A stretch of 64,000 bases of DNA from Variovorax sp. dw_308 (GCF_019207085.1 NZ_JAATOM010000010.1:159444-223443), one strand, 5' to 3'; shown: positions 33,594-42,255, counted from the first letter of the stretch. The notes: generated from the letters alone by a model not told the origin. Program-made: numbers and translations.

Positions 33594-33965
33594 TCAGTCG
33601 TCGCGGCGGCGGCTGGCCAGCACGATCAGCGCGGTGATGGCGGCACCGGCGGCGGCCGCCAGCAGCACCGAGCGCACCGGCTGGTCCGCGATGTACCGGC
33701 CCGTCACATCGGCGGCCTGGTCCAGTTGGCGCTGCGCGCGAGCGCTCGTCTTGGACGCTGATTCCAGTCCGCGCTGCACCGCCTGCTGCACACGGTTGGC
33801 GAGTTGCTCGACCGCCGGCTCCACCGAGCCGCGCAGGTCGCGCACCTTCTCGCCGGCCGCGTTGACGGCGTTCTGCGCATAGGCGCGGGTGGTTTCCACT
33901 GCGTCGTTCGCCGTCTGGCGGGCGTCGTCGGCGAGTTGCGAGGGAGTCTTGGCAGTTGCGTTCAT
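33594..33965 (-). CDS. DUF883 (ElaB/YqjD) family membrane-anchored protein
   Basis: A 123-residue protein with a long helical, Ala/Gln-rich region (residues about 8-88) and a C-terminal transmembrane anchor GRYIADQPVRSVLLAAAAGA followed by RRRDD. The anchor motif is diagnostic for the ElaB/YqjD family, which includes C-tail-anchored proteins that bind ribosomes in stationary phase in E. coli. A GGAA-type ribosome site lies upstream. It is part of the minus-strand operon with the holin-like gene. Confidence 0.88.
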   Translation of the reverse strand: MNATAKTPSQLADDARQTANDAVETTRAYAQNAVNAAGEKVRDLRGSVEPAVEQLANRVQQAVQRGLESASKTSARAQRQLDQAADVTGRYIADQPVRSVLLAAAAGAAITALIVLASRRRDD

Positions 33966-34029
33966 GACGGTTTCCTGTTCCGGGAGAGTGATAGTTTTTC
34001 GAGAAGCAAGGCTTTGAATCGTAGCGGTG

Positions 34030-34194
34030 CTAGCCCCTGCGTATCAAGCCAGCGATCATGCTCGCAAGCGCCAGCACGATGAAGACGACGAAAAGGATCT
34101 TCGCGATACCCACGGCGCTGGCGGCAATTCCGCCAAAGCCGAACAACGCGGCGACCAGGGCGATCACCAGAAATACGACGGCATAGTGCAACAT
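34030..34194 (-). CDS. DUF1328 small membrane protein
   Basis: A 54-residue protein made almost entirely of two transmembrane helices (MLHYAVVFLVIALVAALFGF and AKILFVVFIVLALASMIAGL) and ending in RRG. This is the whole DUF1328 family unit (YtjA-like). It has a strong AGGAG seven bases before the ATG. A perfect palindrome, GTTCAA-AGGC-TTGAAC, lies about 45 bp upstream. Function unknown, but the gene is repeatedly found with CsbD, BON and DUF883 stress genes. Confidence 0.9.
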   Translation of the reverse strand: MLHYAVVFLVIALVAALFGFGGIAASAVGIAKILFVVFIVLALASMIAGLIRRG

Positions 34195-34239
34195 GCTGAA
34201 CTCCTGACCGGGGCATTGCCCTCGAAGTTGGGATAAGAC

Positions 34240-34255
34240 GTTCAAAGGCTTGAAC
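34240..34255. promoter_or_regulatory. Perfect palindrome upstream of the DUF1328 gene
   Basis: GTTCAA-AGGC-TTGAAC, six-base arms with a four-base spacer, in the gap between the kinase gene stop and the DUF1328 start. It looks like a dimer-binding site, and half-sites recur in two nearby upstream regions. Confidence 0.45.
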
Positions 34256-34350
34256 GGGCGAGCCACGAGCGTAGGGTGCCGCCATCCCCCGACCTGTCAG
34301 CAGCCGCGGGCGGGGAGCGTAGGAGAGCTGCCACCACAGTGTGGCCCCGC

Positions 34351-35691
34351 TCATAGCCGTGGCGCGGGCAGCATCGCGCTCAGTCGCGTGCCCTTGCCGA
34401 CCGTGGATGCCACCGTGAGTTTTCCGTCGGCCGCCTGCACCCGGTGCCGCATGCCGGCCAGCCCGTGCGTCGCCGGCCGGATGCTGTTCACGTCGAAGCC
34501 CGTGCCGTTGTCGCCGACCTCCACGATCACGTGGTTGTCGTAGTTCTTGAGCACGATGGTCGCCTCGGTGGCCTGCGCGTACTTGCCGATGTTGGTCAGG
34601 CACTCCTGCACCATGCGATAGATGGTGAGCTGCCGCGATTCGTCCAGCGTCACCGGCTCCAGCGCCATCTCGACCGCAATGCCGGACTGGTCTGCAAACT
34701 CGCGCCCCAGGATCTCGAGCGAGGCCACCAGCCCGAGATTGGAAAGAGAGGAGGGGCGCAGGTCCTCGATGATGCGCCGCTTCAGCGCGATGCCGCTGTT
34801 GAGCAGTTCGGTCAGGTGCTGCAGGCGCTGCGACGCGTCCGGCGAGTCGGCCAGTCGCGACTTGAGGCGCGCCACGTCCAGCTTGGCCGCGGTCAGCAGC
34901 GAGCCGAGCTCGTCGTGCAGCTCGCGCGCGAGGAAGCCGCGCTCCGTCTCGCGCACGTTCTGGAGATGGGTGGCCAGCTCGGCCAGCGTCGCGGTGCGCT
35001 CGCTCACCTCGGCCTCCAGCGCGTTGCGTTCATGCTGCAGGGCTTCCTGCTGCCGCTCGCCGGCCAGGCGCAGCGCATGGGTCTGCCGCAGGTAGAGCCA
35101 GAACGCGAACAGCCCCGCCAGGGCCACCAGCGCGATGCCCAGCCGTGCCAGCCGTAGCGACTTGCTGATCTGCACCTGGCCCACCATCAGGGAGCGGTTG
35201 CTCATGGCGATGAGTTCGTTGGCCTCGGCGCGGATCGCGTTCATTTCCTCGCGCCCGACGTCAGTGGTCAGGACGAACTTCCACGCGTCCTCGCTGCCCC
35301 GCTCGCGCAGGCGGATGCTCACGTCCATTTCGGCCAGCTTGCGCGCGACGTGCTCGGCCAGGCGTTCGGTGCGTGCGAGTTCGTCCGGTCGCGTGGCATA
35401 GAGCGCGCGCAGGCTGGCCAGGTTGCCGCCGATCTGCGTGACGGCCGTGTCATAGGGCTCGCGGTAGCGCACCTCGCCCGTCAGCAGGTAGCCGCGCTGG
35501 CCGGTTTCGGCGTCGAGGACGTCCTGCAGCAACTCGTTGAGCGCCACCCGCGCCCGCTGCGCCTCGCCGATGTCCTCCAGCGCGTGGCTCGATTCCCGGA
35601 AGCCGGCCTCGTTGATGCCGATCAGCACCAGCGCGGCCAGCGTTGCCAGCGTCAGGCTGAGGGCGATCCGTGGAAACGCTAGCCAGCGCAT
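34351..35691 (-). CDS. CHASE3-domain sensor histidine kinase (NarL/UhpB class)
   Basis: A 446-residue membrane kinase. It has a first helix (residues about 8-26), a periplasmic CHASE3 domain (about 35-170, with DVLDAETGQRGYLLTGE), a second helix (about 183-202), a coiled-coil linker, a HisKA_3 dimerisation helix with the phospho-acceptor His near residue 258 (FLARELHDELGSLL), and a HATPase domain (CLTNIGKYAQAT, then EVGDNGTGFDV and GLAGMRHRV). It is divergent from a NarL-type response regulator 110 bp away, its likely partner. The DUF1328/DUF883 stress genes follow on the same strand. Confidence 0.93.
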   Translation of the reverse strand: MRWLAFPRIALSLTLATLAALVLIGINEAGFRESSHALEDIGEAQRARVALNELLQDVLDAETGQRGYLLTGEVRYREPYDTAVTQIGGNLASLRALYATRPDELARTERLAEHVARKLAEMDVSIRLRERGSEDAWKFVLTTDVGREEMNAIRAEANELIAMSNRSLMVGQVQISKSLRLARLGIALVALAGLFAFWLYLRQTHALRLAGERQQEALQHERNALEAEVSERTATLAELATHLQNVRETERGFLARELHDELGSLLTAAKLDVARLKSRLADSPDASQRLQHLTELLNSGIALKRRIIEDLRPSSLSNLGLVASLEILGREFADQSGIAVEMALEPVTLDESRQLTIYRMVQECLTNIGKYAQATEATIVLKNYDNHVIVEVGDNGTGFDVNSIRPATHGLAGMRHRVQAADGKLTVASTVGKGTRLSAMLPAPRL

Positions 35692-35720
35692 GGGGTCGGG
35701 GTCTCCGCGAAACGTGCCCG

Positions 35721-35726
35721 GTTCAA
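35721..35726. promoter_or_regulatory. GTTCAA half-site between kinase and regulator genes
   Basis: GTTCAA (TTGAAC on the other strand) in the 110-bp divergent spacer, followed by an AT-rich AATAAT that could be a -10 box for the regulator gene. Same hexamer as upstream of the CsbD and DUF1328 genes. Confidence 0.3.
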
Positions 35727-35801
35727 ATTCGGGAATAATCGACGCCGACCGGGGAGCGGCGAATGGCGGCGTGCAAGACCGCCAGAGAACCTCGAAAGTA
35801 A

Positions 35802-36437
35802 ATGATGATCAAGATTGGCATCGTGGATGACCACGCCATCGTGCGCTCCGGCCTGCGGCAGTTCTTCTCGGAGCACGTGGACCTGCGGGTGGCGGGCGAG
35901 GCGGCCAGCGGCCGCGAGGCGATCGAACTGGTGCGCACCACCGAACTCGACGTGCTGGTGATGGACCTTTCCATGCCCGGCCAGAGTGGCATCGACGCGC
36001 TCGCCATGATCCGCGCCAAGGCGCCCGACGTCGGCATCCTGATCCTCAGCGGCTACCCCGAGGAGCACTACGCGATGAACCTGATCCGCCAGGGCGCGAG
36101 CGGCTACCTCAACAAGGAATGCGATCCGATCGAGATCGTCAACGCCATCCGCACCATCGCGCTGGGCCGCCGCTACATCACCCCGGCCGTGGCCGAACTG
36201 CTCGCCCGCCAGCTCGATCGCAAGGACGACGCAGCCCCCCACGAGCAATTGTCCGAGCGCGAGTTCCAGGTCTTCCTGAAGCTGGCCAAGGGCGAGACGG
36301 CCGGCGACATCGCCAAGACGCTGTCGCTCTCCGTCAAGACTGTCAGCACCTACCGCACCCGGCTGATGGAGAAGATGAACCTGTCGTCCAACAGCGACCT
36401 CACGTACTACGCGCTGAAGAACAAGCTGATCGATTGA
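35802..36437 (+). CDS. NarL/LuxR-type response regulator
   Basis: A 211-residue regulator with a receiver domain (acidic pair in IVDDHAIVRSG, phospho-acceptor Asp55 in VLVMDLSMPG, conserved Lys in GYLNKECDP) and a C-terminal LuxR-type helix-turn-helix (residues about 147-205: LSEREFQVFLKLAKGETAGD, then SVKTVSTYRTRLMEKM). It pairs naturally with the HisKA_3 kinase encoded divergently. It may control the neighbouring envelope genes. Its stop is seven bases from that of a convergent single-receiver gene. Confidence 0.94.
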   Translation: MMIKIGIVDDHAIVRSGLRQFFSEHVDLRVAGEAASGREAIELVRTTELDVLVMDLSMPGQSGIDALAMIRAKAPDVGILILSGYPEEHYAMNLIRQGASGYLNKECDPIEIVNAIRTIALGRRYITPAVAELLARQLDRKDDAAPHEQLSEREFQVFLKLAKGETAGDIAKTLSLSVKTVSTYRTRLMEKMNLSSNSDLTYYALKNKLID

Positions 36438-36444
36438 GTTCAGA

Positions 36445-36843
36445 TCAACCCCCGGGGGTGTTGATCCGCGCGGCTTGCGCAATGCAATAGTCGACCAGGG
36501 CATCGATTTCATTGGATTTGTCGAAAACGGCGTCCACGCCAAGATCGGCGCAGCGCCTGCGTACTTCAGCAGTGGCGTAGTTGCTCAACACCACCACCTG
36601 CTGCCAGGCTTGGCGCACCAGGATTTCCTGCAACACCCCGAGGCCGCTGCCCTGCTTCAGGAAGAGATCGACGATGGCAAGGTGCCATCCGTCGCGGTTC
36701 TCGCGCAGCCAGGCGCGCGCCTCGTTCTCGGTCGCGGCATATCCCACGGCTGATACCGCGGCCAGTTCCTCAAGCGTGCCCGCCAAATTCTCACGAATCG
36801 TCTGGTTGTCTTCGACGATGAAAGTCTTCAATGTGTGGGCCAT
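36445..36843 (-). CDS. Single-domain response regulator (receiver only)
   Basis: A 132-residue receiver domain without an output domain. It has the acidic pair at residues 11-12 (IVEDNQTIRENL), phospho-acceptor Asp59 (LAIVDLFLKQGSG) and the conserved Lys in VFDKSNE. Such proteins act as phosphate sinks, phosphotransfer intermediates or regulators by protein contact. It is convergent with the NarL-type regulator, so the locus has one kinase and two receivers. The LFLKQGSGLGVL wording is typical of receivers found with CHASE3 kinases in Burkholderiales. Confidence 0.9.
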   Translation of the reverse strand: MAHTLKTFIVEDNQTIRENLAGTLEELAAVSAVGYAATENEARAWLRENRDGWHLAIVDLFLKQGSGLGVLQEILVRQAWQQVVVLSNYATAEVRRRCADLGVDAVFDKSNEIDALVDYCIAQAARINTPGG

Positions 36844-37006
36844 GCGGCGTTGCCTATCCCCGCTTGCGGACCTTCACATCATGCAAGTTGGCGGCAACCT
36901 GGGCTGTAGGACCATTCCGACCATCGCGCGACCGTAGGCATCGCCCCACACCCTCTGCCGCCGCGAACCGACCCCCTGCGGCGCTCGCATCGATCAAGGT
37001 GCGCGG

Positions 37007-39046
37007 ATGGTCGCCATCCAACCGTCCCCGCCGCCGTCCCGGTCATCGCCCTGGCTGCGCATGGCCGTTGCGTTCGCGGTGCTGCTGGGGGTGCTCATGC
37101 TGGTGCTGCTGTTCTTCCCGTGGGATGTCTTGCGAGTGCCGCTCAACCGCTACGTCAGCGAGAAGACCGGGCGGCAGTTCGAGGTCACGCGCCACCTGGA
37201 CGTCCACCCCGGCTGGCGCGGGGCCACCATCGTGTTCGACGGCGTCGACTTCGCCAACCCGACGTGGGCGCGCGAGCCCTACCTTGTGCGCGCGAAGCGG
37301 GCGGAGTTCGAGATCCGGCTCTGGCCCTTGCTCTCGGGCCGCGTCGTCATACCGCGGCTGGCCCTGGTCTCTCCCGTCATGGGCCTGCAGATGGAGGAAG
37401 ACGGCCGGCGCACCTGGGCGCTCGGCAAGGACACCGGCGACACCTCCACCGTGCCGACCATCGGACTGCTCCAGGTCGATGGTGGCGGCGTCAATTTCCT
37501 GGCCGAGCACCTGGGCGTCGACATCCACGCCGACTTCAGCTACGACACCACCCGCGGCGAGTTGCCGCTCGACTTCCGGGTCAAGGGCAAGTACAAGCGC
37601 CAGCCGTTGACGGCCGAGGGCCGCACCGGCAACGTGCTCCAGCTCACCGCCACCGGCCAGCCGCCGTTCCCGCTCGAGATCAAGGCTGCCGCCGGCAAGA
37701 CCCAGCTGTCTGCACAGGGCACCGTGGCGGCATTGGCCGACCTCGACGGCATCGACGCTCGCTTCCAGCTCAAGGGCCAGACACTGGGCGAACTCTTTCC
37801 GCTGCTGGGCATCGCGCTGCCGCAGACCTCTCCCTACGCGCTCGCCGGCGAACTGCGCAAGCAAGGCAAGCTGTGGGAGGTGAAGGGCATGAAAGGCCGG
37901 CTCGGGTTGTCGGACATCGCCGGCGACATGCGTTTCGACCAGGCGCCGAAGACGCCGCAACTCGACGGCACGCTGCACTCCAGGGTGATGGACATGGACG
38001 ACCTGGGCCCGCTGATCGGCCTGCCGCCGACGGAGCGTTCCGCCAAGGCCATCGAAGGCGTCGAGGCGCCGCCCAGCATCGCCCAGGTCAAGCGCGCACG
38101 CCGCGATCCCGGCCGCAAGGTACTCCCCACCGCCACGCTCGACTTCGAGCGCCTGCGCGCCATGAATGCCGACGTGCAGTACACCGCCGACAAGATCCGC
38201 AACGTGCGCGAGGTGCCGCTCGATCGCGGCAGCGTGCATGTGAAACTGCTGGACAGCGTGCTGACGCTGGACCCGCTCGACCTTGGCGTGGCCAATGGCA
38301 AGGTGGCCGGCGCCATCCGCATCGATGCCCGGCAGGACCCGGCGGACATCCGCGCGTCGCTCGATGTCCACGGCATGCAGATCAACCGGCTGATTCCGAA
38401 AGTGGACACGCTGAAGACCAGCTTCGGCAAGCTCGACGGGCGCATCAACCTGTCGGGTCGCGGCAAGTCGGTCGCGAGCTGGCTTGCTGGCGCATCGGGT
38501 GACGTGGCCGCGATCACCGGCCGCGGCGAGTTCAGCAACCTGCTGCTCGAATTCGCGGGGCTCGATGGCGGGGAGGTGATCAAGTTCATCCTGCGCGGGG
38601 ACCGGACGGTCACGCTGCGCTGCGCCGCTCTGGCTTTCGATGTGAACAAGGGCGTCGCGCAGGGACGCGGCCTGGTGTTCGACACGACGGACACCGTGTT
38701 CCACGCCACCGGACAGGCCAACCTCGCTGACGAGACGATGCATTTCGTGATCGACCAGAAGCCGAAGGACATGAGCATCCTTTCGGTGCGCACGCCGCTC
38801 ATCGTCGGCGGCACCTTCGGCTCGCCGACCATCGGCGTCGAACCCGGCCCGCTCGCCGCACGCGGGCTGACGGCGTTGGCACTGGGCGCGATCACGCCGA
38901 TGCTGGCGCTGGCCGCCACCTTCGAATCGGGGCCGGGCGTGGATGCGGATTGCAAGGGCGTCCTGGCCGAGGCGGGCAAGCCGGGGACAGCAGAGGCTGC
39001 CAAGGGCGCCGCCAAAGCCACCGGGGCCCGGCAGCCGCAGAACTGA
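37007..39046 (+). CDS. AsmA-like family protein
   Basis: A 679-residue envelope protein with one N-terminal transmembrane helix (residues about 18-40) and a large periplasmic part built of beta-strand repeats, typical of AsmA. Landmarks are GRQFEVTRHLDVHPGWRGAT near the start and the C-terminal AsmA_2 block around RGEFSNLLLEFAGLDGGEV with FVIDQKPKDMSILSVRTPL. AsmA-like proteins are thought to support phospholipid transport and outer-membrane assembly. The tail is Ala/Lys-rich. It lies next to the two-component genes but on its own promoter region. Confidence 0.9.
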   Translation: MVAIQPSPPPSRSSPWLRMAVAFAVLLGVLMLVLLFFPWDVLRVPLNRYVSEKTGRQFEVTRHLDVHPGWRGATIVFDGVDFANPTWAREPYLVRAKRAEFEIRLWPLLSGRVVIPRLALVSPVMGLQMEEDGRRTWALGKDTGDTSTVPTIGLLQVDGGGVNFLAEHLGVDIHADFSYDTTRGELPLDFRVKGKYKRQPLTAEGRTGNVLQLTATGQPPFPLEIKAAAGKTQLSAQGTVAALADLDGIDARFQLKGQTLGELFPLLGIALPQTSPYALAGELRKQGKLWEVKGMKGRLGLSDIAGDMRFDQAPKTPQLDGTLHSRVMDMDDLGPLIGLPPTERSAKAIEGVEAPPSIAQVKRARRDPGRKVLPTATLDFERLRAMNADVQYTADKIRNVREVPLDRGSVHVKLLDSVLTLDPLDLGVANGKVAGAIRIDARQDPADIRASLDVHGMQINRLIPKVDTLKTSFGKLDGRINLSGRGKSVASWLAGASGDVAAITGRGEFSNLLLEFAGLDGGEVIKFILRGDRTVTLRCAALAFDVNKGVAQGRGLVFDTTDTVFHATGQANLADETMHFVIDQKPKDMSILSVRTPLIVGGTFGSPTIGVEPGPLAARGLTALALGAITPMLALAATFESGPGVDADCKGVLAEAGKPGTAEAAKGAAKATGARQPQN

Positions 39047-39053
39047 AGGCCTG

Positions 39054-39809
39054 TCAGGCCGACCGCTGCGCGCAGACGCTGCAATGCGGATCGCGCGCCG
39101 TCCGCAGCGTATCGAACTGCGTGGTGCGGCCGTCGAACATCAGCAGCCGGCCGGTCAGCGATCCGCCGATGCCGGCCAGCAACTTGAGCGCCTCATGGGC
39201 CTGCAGCGTGCCGATGGTGCCGACCACCGGCGCGAAGACGCCGAGCACGGCGCAACGTGTCTCCTCGAACTCGGCGTCCGGCGGAAACAGGCAGGCGTAG
39301 CAGGGCGAGGCTGGATCGCGCACGTCGTACACGCTCAGTTGCCCGTCGAACCTGATGGCCGCGCCCGCCACCAGCGGCCTGGCCTGCGCCACGCAGGCGC
39401 GGTTGACGGCCTGGCGTGTCGCAAAGTTGTCGCTGCAGTCGAGCACCACGTCGGCGTCGGCCACGAGCCGGGACAGTGCATCGGCATCGGCGCGTTGGAC
39501 CAGGGCTTCCACCACGATCGTCGGATTGATCGCCAGCATGGCCGCGGCCGCCGACGCCACCTTGGCCTGGCCCTCGCGCGCCGTGGTGTGCGCGATCTGG
39601 CGCTGCAGGTTGGTCAGGTCGACCGTGTCGTCATCGACCAGCGTGATCTTGCCGACGCCCGCGGCCGCCAGGTACAGCGCGGCCGGCGAGCCCAGCCCGC
39701 CCGCGCCGATGACCAGCGCGTGCGCGGCCGAGACCCGCGCCTGGCCGCCGATTCCGAACTCTTCCAGCAGGATGTGGCGCGAATAGCGCAGCAGGTCGTG
39801 GTCTTCCAT
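39054..39809 (-). CDS. HesA/MoeB/ThiF family adenylyltransferase
   Basis: A 251-residue E1-like enzyme that adenylates the C-terminus of a small sulfur-carrier protein (MoaD or ThiS type). It has the nucleotide loop VIGAGGLGSPAALYLAAAGV, the metal/ATP region LVDDDTVDLTNLQRQ, DCSDNFATR, and two zinc-binding Cys pairs (PCYACLF and HCSVC). There is no C-terminal rhodanese domain. The sequence does not decide between molybdopterin and thiamine synthesis, and no partner carrier gene is in the window. The start MEDHDLLRYSRHILL is the usual N-terminus; the frame is open farther upstream without support. Confidence 0.92.
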   Translation of the reverse strand: MEDHDLLRYSRHILLEEFGIGGQARVSAAHALVIGAGGLGSPAALYLAAAGVGKITLVDDDTVDLTNLQRQIAHTTAREGQAKVASAAAAMLAINPTIVVEALVQRADADALSRLVADADVVLDCSDNFATRQAVNRACVAQARPLVAGAAIRFDGQLSVYDVRDPASPCYACLFPPDAEFEETRCAVLGVFAPVVGTIGTLQAHEALKLLAGIGGSLTGRLLMFDGRTTQFDTLRTARDPHCSVCAQRSA

Positions 39810-39841
39810 GCGCCGGGAAGAAGCTGTCCCCCGAAAGAACA

Positions 39842-39861
39842 TCGGCCTCCGAGGAGGCCGA
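39842..39861 (-). terminator. Hairpin downstream of ctpA
   Basis: TCGGCCTC-CGAG-GAGGCCGA forms an eight-base stem with a four-base loop just after the protease gene. On the minus strand only a weak TGTTCTTT follows, so it may be a weak terminator. Confidence 0.45.
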
Positions 39862-39872
39862 CGGCAGGGAGA

Positions 39873-41315
39873 TCAGTTCTCTTTCTTCTCTTCCTTGTTT
39901 TCGACGATGGTCTGCGTCTTGCTGACCACCACGGCCTGGCCCTTGAGCTGGTTCAGGGCCTGCATCAACGGGAAGTCCTTGTCGGAGCCGAATTCGGGCA
40001 CCTTGCGGTCCTGCGGCGGCTTCTTGGCTTCTTCCTCGAGGCGCTTGCGGGCTTCGTCGCGGGCCTTTTCGCGCTCGGGGCTCTTGTCTTCCGGGCCCTG
40101 GCCGCTGTTCAGGTGCTTGTCGAGATCGGCCTCGCGCATGCGCAGCGCGGCAAAGGGGCTGCCTTCGGCGCTTTCGTCGACCAGCACGTTCGGCACGATG
40201 CCCTTGGCCTGGATCGAGGTGCCGCTCGGCGTGTAGTAGCGCGCGGTGGTGATCTTCAGGCCGGTGTCGGGGCCGAGCGGTCGCACTGTCTGCACCGAGC
40301 CCTTGCCGAAGGTCTGGCTGCCCATCACGATGCCGCGCTTGTGGTCCTGCAGTGCGCCGGCCACGATCTCGCTGGCCGAGGCCGAGCCTTCGTTCACCAG
40401 CACCACCAGCGGCACGTTCTTCAAGGCGCCCGGCAGGCTGCGCAGCGGGTCGCTGCCGGCACGGCGCTGGTAGAACTCGGGCGCGGCCTTGTAGATGGAC
40501 TTGCTTTCGGCCAACTGCCCGTCGGTCGAAACTACCGTCACGTTCTGCGGCAGGAAGGCGGCCGAGATGGCCACGGCCGCGTCGAGCAGGCCGCCCGGGT
40601 CGTTGCGCAGGTCGAGCACCATGCCCTTCATGTTCGGGTCCTGCTTGTAGAGCTCTTCCACCTTCTTGACGAAGTCGTCGACGGTGCGCTCCTGGAACTG
40701 CGACAGCCGGATCCAGGCGTAACCCGGCTCGATCATCTTGCCGCGCACGGATTGCGTGCGGATTTCCTCACGCGTGATCGTGACCGGGAAGGTGCGGTTC
40801 TCGTCCTTGCGGTAGATGGTGAGCAGCACCTTGGTGCCGGCCTCGCCACGCATGCGCTTGACGGCCTCGTTGAGGCTCAGGCCGCGCACCGCGGTGTCGT
40901 CGATCTTGGTGATCAGGTCGTTGGGCTTGAGGCCGGCGCGGAACGCGGGCGAGCCCTCGATGGGCGAGACCACCTTGATCAGCCCGTCTTCCTGCGAAAT
41001 CTCGATGCCGACGCCCACGAAGCGGCCGCTCGTGCCTTCCTTGAATTCCTTGAAGGACTTCTTGTCGAAATACTGGGAGTGCGGATCGAGCCCGGCCACC
41101 ATGCCGGAGATGGCGTCGGAGATCAGCTTTTTCTCGTCGACCGGCTCGACATAGTCAGTCTTGACCATGCCGAACACAGCAGCGAGTTGCTGGAGTTCTT
41201 CCAGCGGCAAGGGGGCCAGCGAACCGCGCGCGACGGTTTGCAGTGAAACGGTGGTGAGAACGCCGGCGACGACGCCTGCTGCAACCCAACCGGTGGTCTT
41301 GAGTTTTTGGCCCAT
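39873..41315 (-). CDS. ctpA: S41 family carboxy-terminal processing protease
   Basis: A 480-residue periplasmic serine protease of the CtpA/Prc class. It has an N-terminal membrane/signal helix (residues about 8-30), the GMVAGLDPHSQYFDKKSFKE segment, a PDZ domain (about residues 95-175, GIEISQEDGLIKVVSPIEGS), and a Ser/Lys dyad: Ser near 309 in EGSASASE and Lys near 336 in TFGKGSVQT. A charged Lys/Glu-rich tail follows. The start MGQKLKTTGWVAAG was preferred over longer frames. gpmA lies 103 bp upstream on the same strand, a common betaproteobacterial neighbourhood. Confidence 0.93.
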   Translation of the reverse strand: MGQKLKTTGWVAAGVVAGVLTTVSLQTVARGSLAPLPLEELQQLAAVFGMVKTDYVEPVDEKKLISDAISGMVAGLDPHSQYFDKKSFKEFKEGTSGRFVGVGIEISQEDGLIKVVSPIEGSPAFRAGLKPNDLITKIDDTAVRGLSLNEAVKRMRGEAGTKVLLTIYRKDENRTFPVTITREEIRTQSVRGKMIEPGYAWIRLSQFQERTVDDFVKKVEELYKQDPNMKGMVLDLRNDPGGLLDAAVAISAAFLPQNVTVVSTDGQLAESKSIYKAAPEFYQRRAGSDPLRSLPGALKNVPLVVLVNEGSASASEIVAGALQDHKRGIVMGSQTFGKGSVQTVRPLGPDTGLKITTARYYTPSGTSIQAKGIVPNVLVDESAEGSPFAALRMREADLDKHLNSGQGPEDKSPEREKARDEARKRLEEEAKKPPQDRKVPEFGSDKDFPLMQALNQLKGQAVVVSKTQTIVENKEEKKEN

Positions 41316-41418
41316 GTGGAGCTTCCTGAGAGTGTCGGCGTTGAGGCCCGAATCAATATACACACCTTCGAACAACATTGCCGCGCGGGGTTCCGCGCAA
41401 CTGTGAACGGATGTGGCT

Positions 41419-42162
41419 TTATGCCTTGCCTTGGGACGCGACCGCCGCGGCGGCCTTGGCGGCGGCCTCGGCATCGCCCAGGTAGTAGCTGCGCAGCGGC
41501 TTCAGTTCCTCGTCGAGCTCGTAGACCAGGGGAATGCCGTTCGGGATGTTGAGGCCCACGATGTCGCTGTCGGAGATGCCGTCGAGGTACTTGACCAGCG
41601 CCCGGATCGAGTTGCCGTGCGCCGCCACCACGATGCGGCGACCGCTGCGGATGGCCGGCGCCATCGATTCGTTCCAGAAGGGCAAAACGCGCGCCACGGT
41701 ATCTTTGAGGCATTCGGTCAGCGGCACCTGATCCGCCGCCAGCTTGGCATAGCGGACGTCGCCGCGTTCGCTGCGCGGATCGTCGGCGGCGAGCGGCGGC
41801 GGCGGGGTGTCATAGCTGCGGCGCCAGACCAGCACCTGCGCGTCACCGTACTTCTTGGCAGTTTCCGCCTTGTTCAGGCCCTGCAGGCCGCCGTAGTGGC
41901 GCTCGTTCAGGCGCCAGGAATGCACGACCGGCAGCCAGGTGCGATCGAGTTCGTCGAGGGTGTGCCAGAGCGTGCGGGTGGCGCGCTTGAGCACGCTCGT
42001 GTAGGCCACGTCGAACTCATACCCTTCTGCCTTGAGCAGCCGGCCGGCCTGCCTGGCCTGCTCGACGCCGGTTTCGGTCAGGTCGACGTCGGTCCAGCCG
42101 GTGAAACGATTTTCGAGATTCCAGGTCGATTCGCCATGGCGAATCAGTACCAGCTTGTGCAT
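41419..42162 (-). CDS. gpmA: 2,3-bisphosphoglycerate-dependent phosphoglycerate mutase
   Basis: GpmA interconverts 3- and 2-phosphoglycerate in glycolysis. The 247-residue protein carries the phosphohistidine motif LIRHGESTWN (His9), the LNERHYGGLQGLNK substrate loop, RRSYDTPPPPL and the second catalytic histidine in VVAAHGNSIRAL. This is a complete dPGM. The start MHKLVLIRHG is at the normal position. Its promoter region is shared with the divergent rhodanese gene. Confidence 0.97.
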   Translation of the reverse strand: MHKLVLIRHGESTWNLENRFTGWTDVDLTETGVEQARQAGRLLKAEGYEFDVAYTSVLKRATRTLWHTLDELDRTWLPVVHSWRLNERHYGGLQGLNKAETAKKYGDAQVLVWRRSYDTPPPPLAADDPRSERGDVRYAKLAADQVPLTECLKDTVARVLPFWNESMAPAIRSGRRIVVAAHGNSIRALVKYLDGISDSDIVGLNIPNGIPLVYELDEELKPLRSYYLGDAEAAAKAAAAVASQGKA

Positions 42163-42212
42163 GTGAGAGGGCCTTTGGCGTAGGGGTGCGGGGTGGGCGT
42201 AACCCGCCATTC

Positions 42213-42218
42213 TAAAAT
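42213..42218 (+). promoter_or_regulatory. Candidate -10 box (TAAAAT) of the rhodanese-grxC run
   Basis: TAAAAT lies 37 bp before the GTG start of the rhodanese gene in an otherwise GC-rich spacer. No clear -35. Confidence 0.4.
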
Positions 42219-42255
42219 CTCAGGCTTTGCCAAATCCAATCTCCCAAGGAACATC

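Noticed and set aside
38943..41246. 767-codon open frame on the plus strand over the MoeB/ThiF and CtpA genes
   Set aside because: Antisense to two genes with complete catalytic motifs; no family resemblance.
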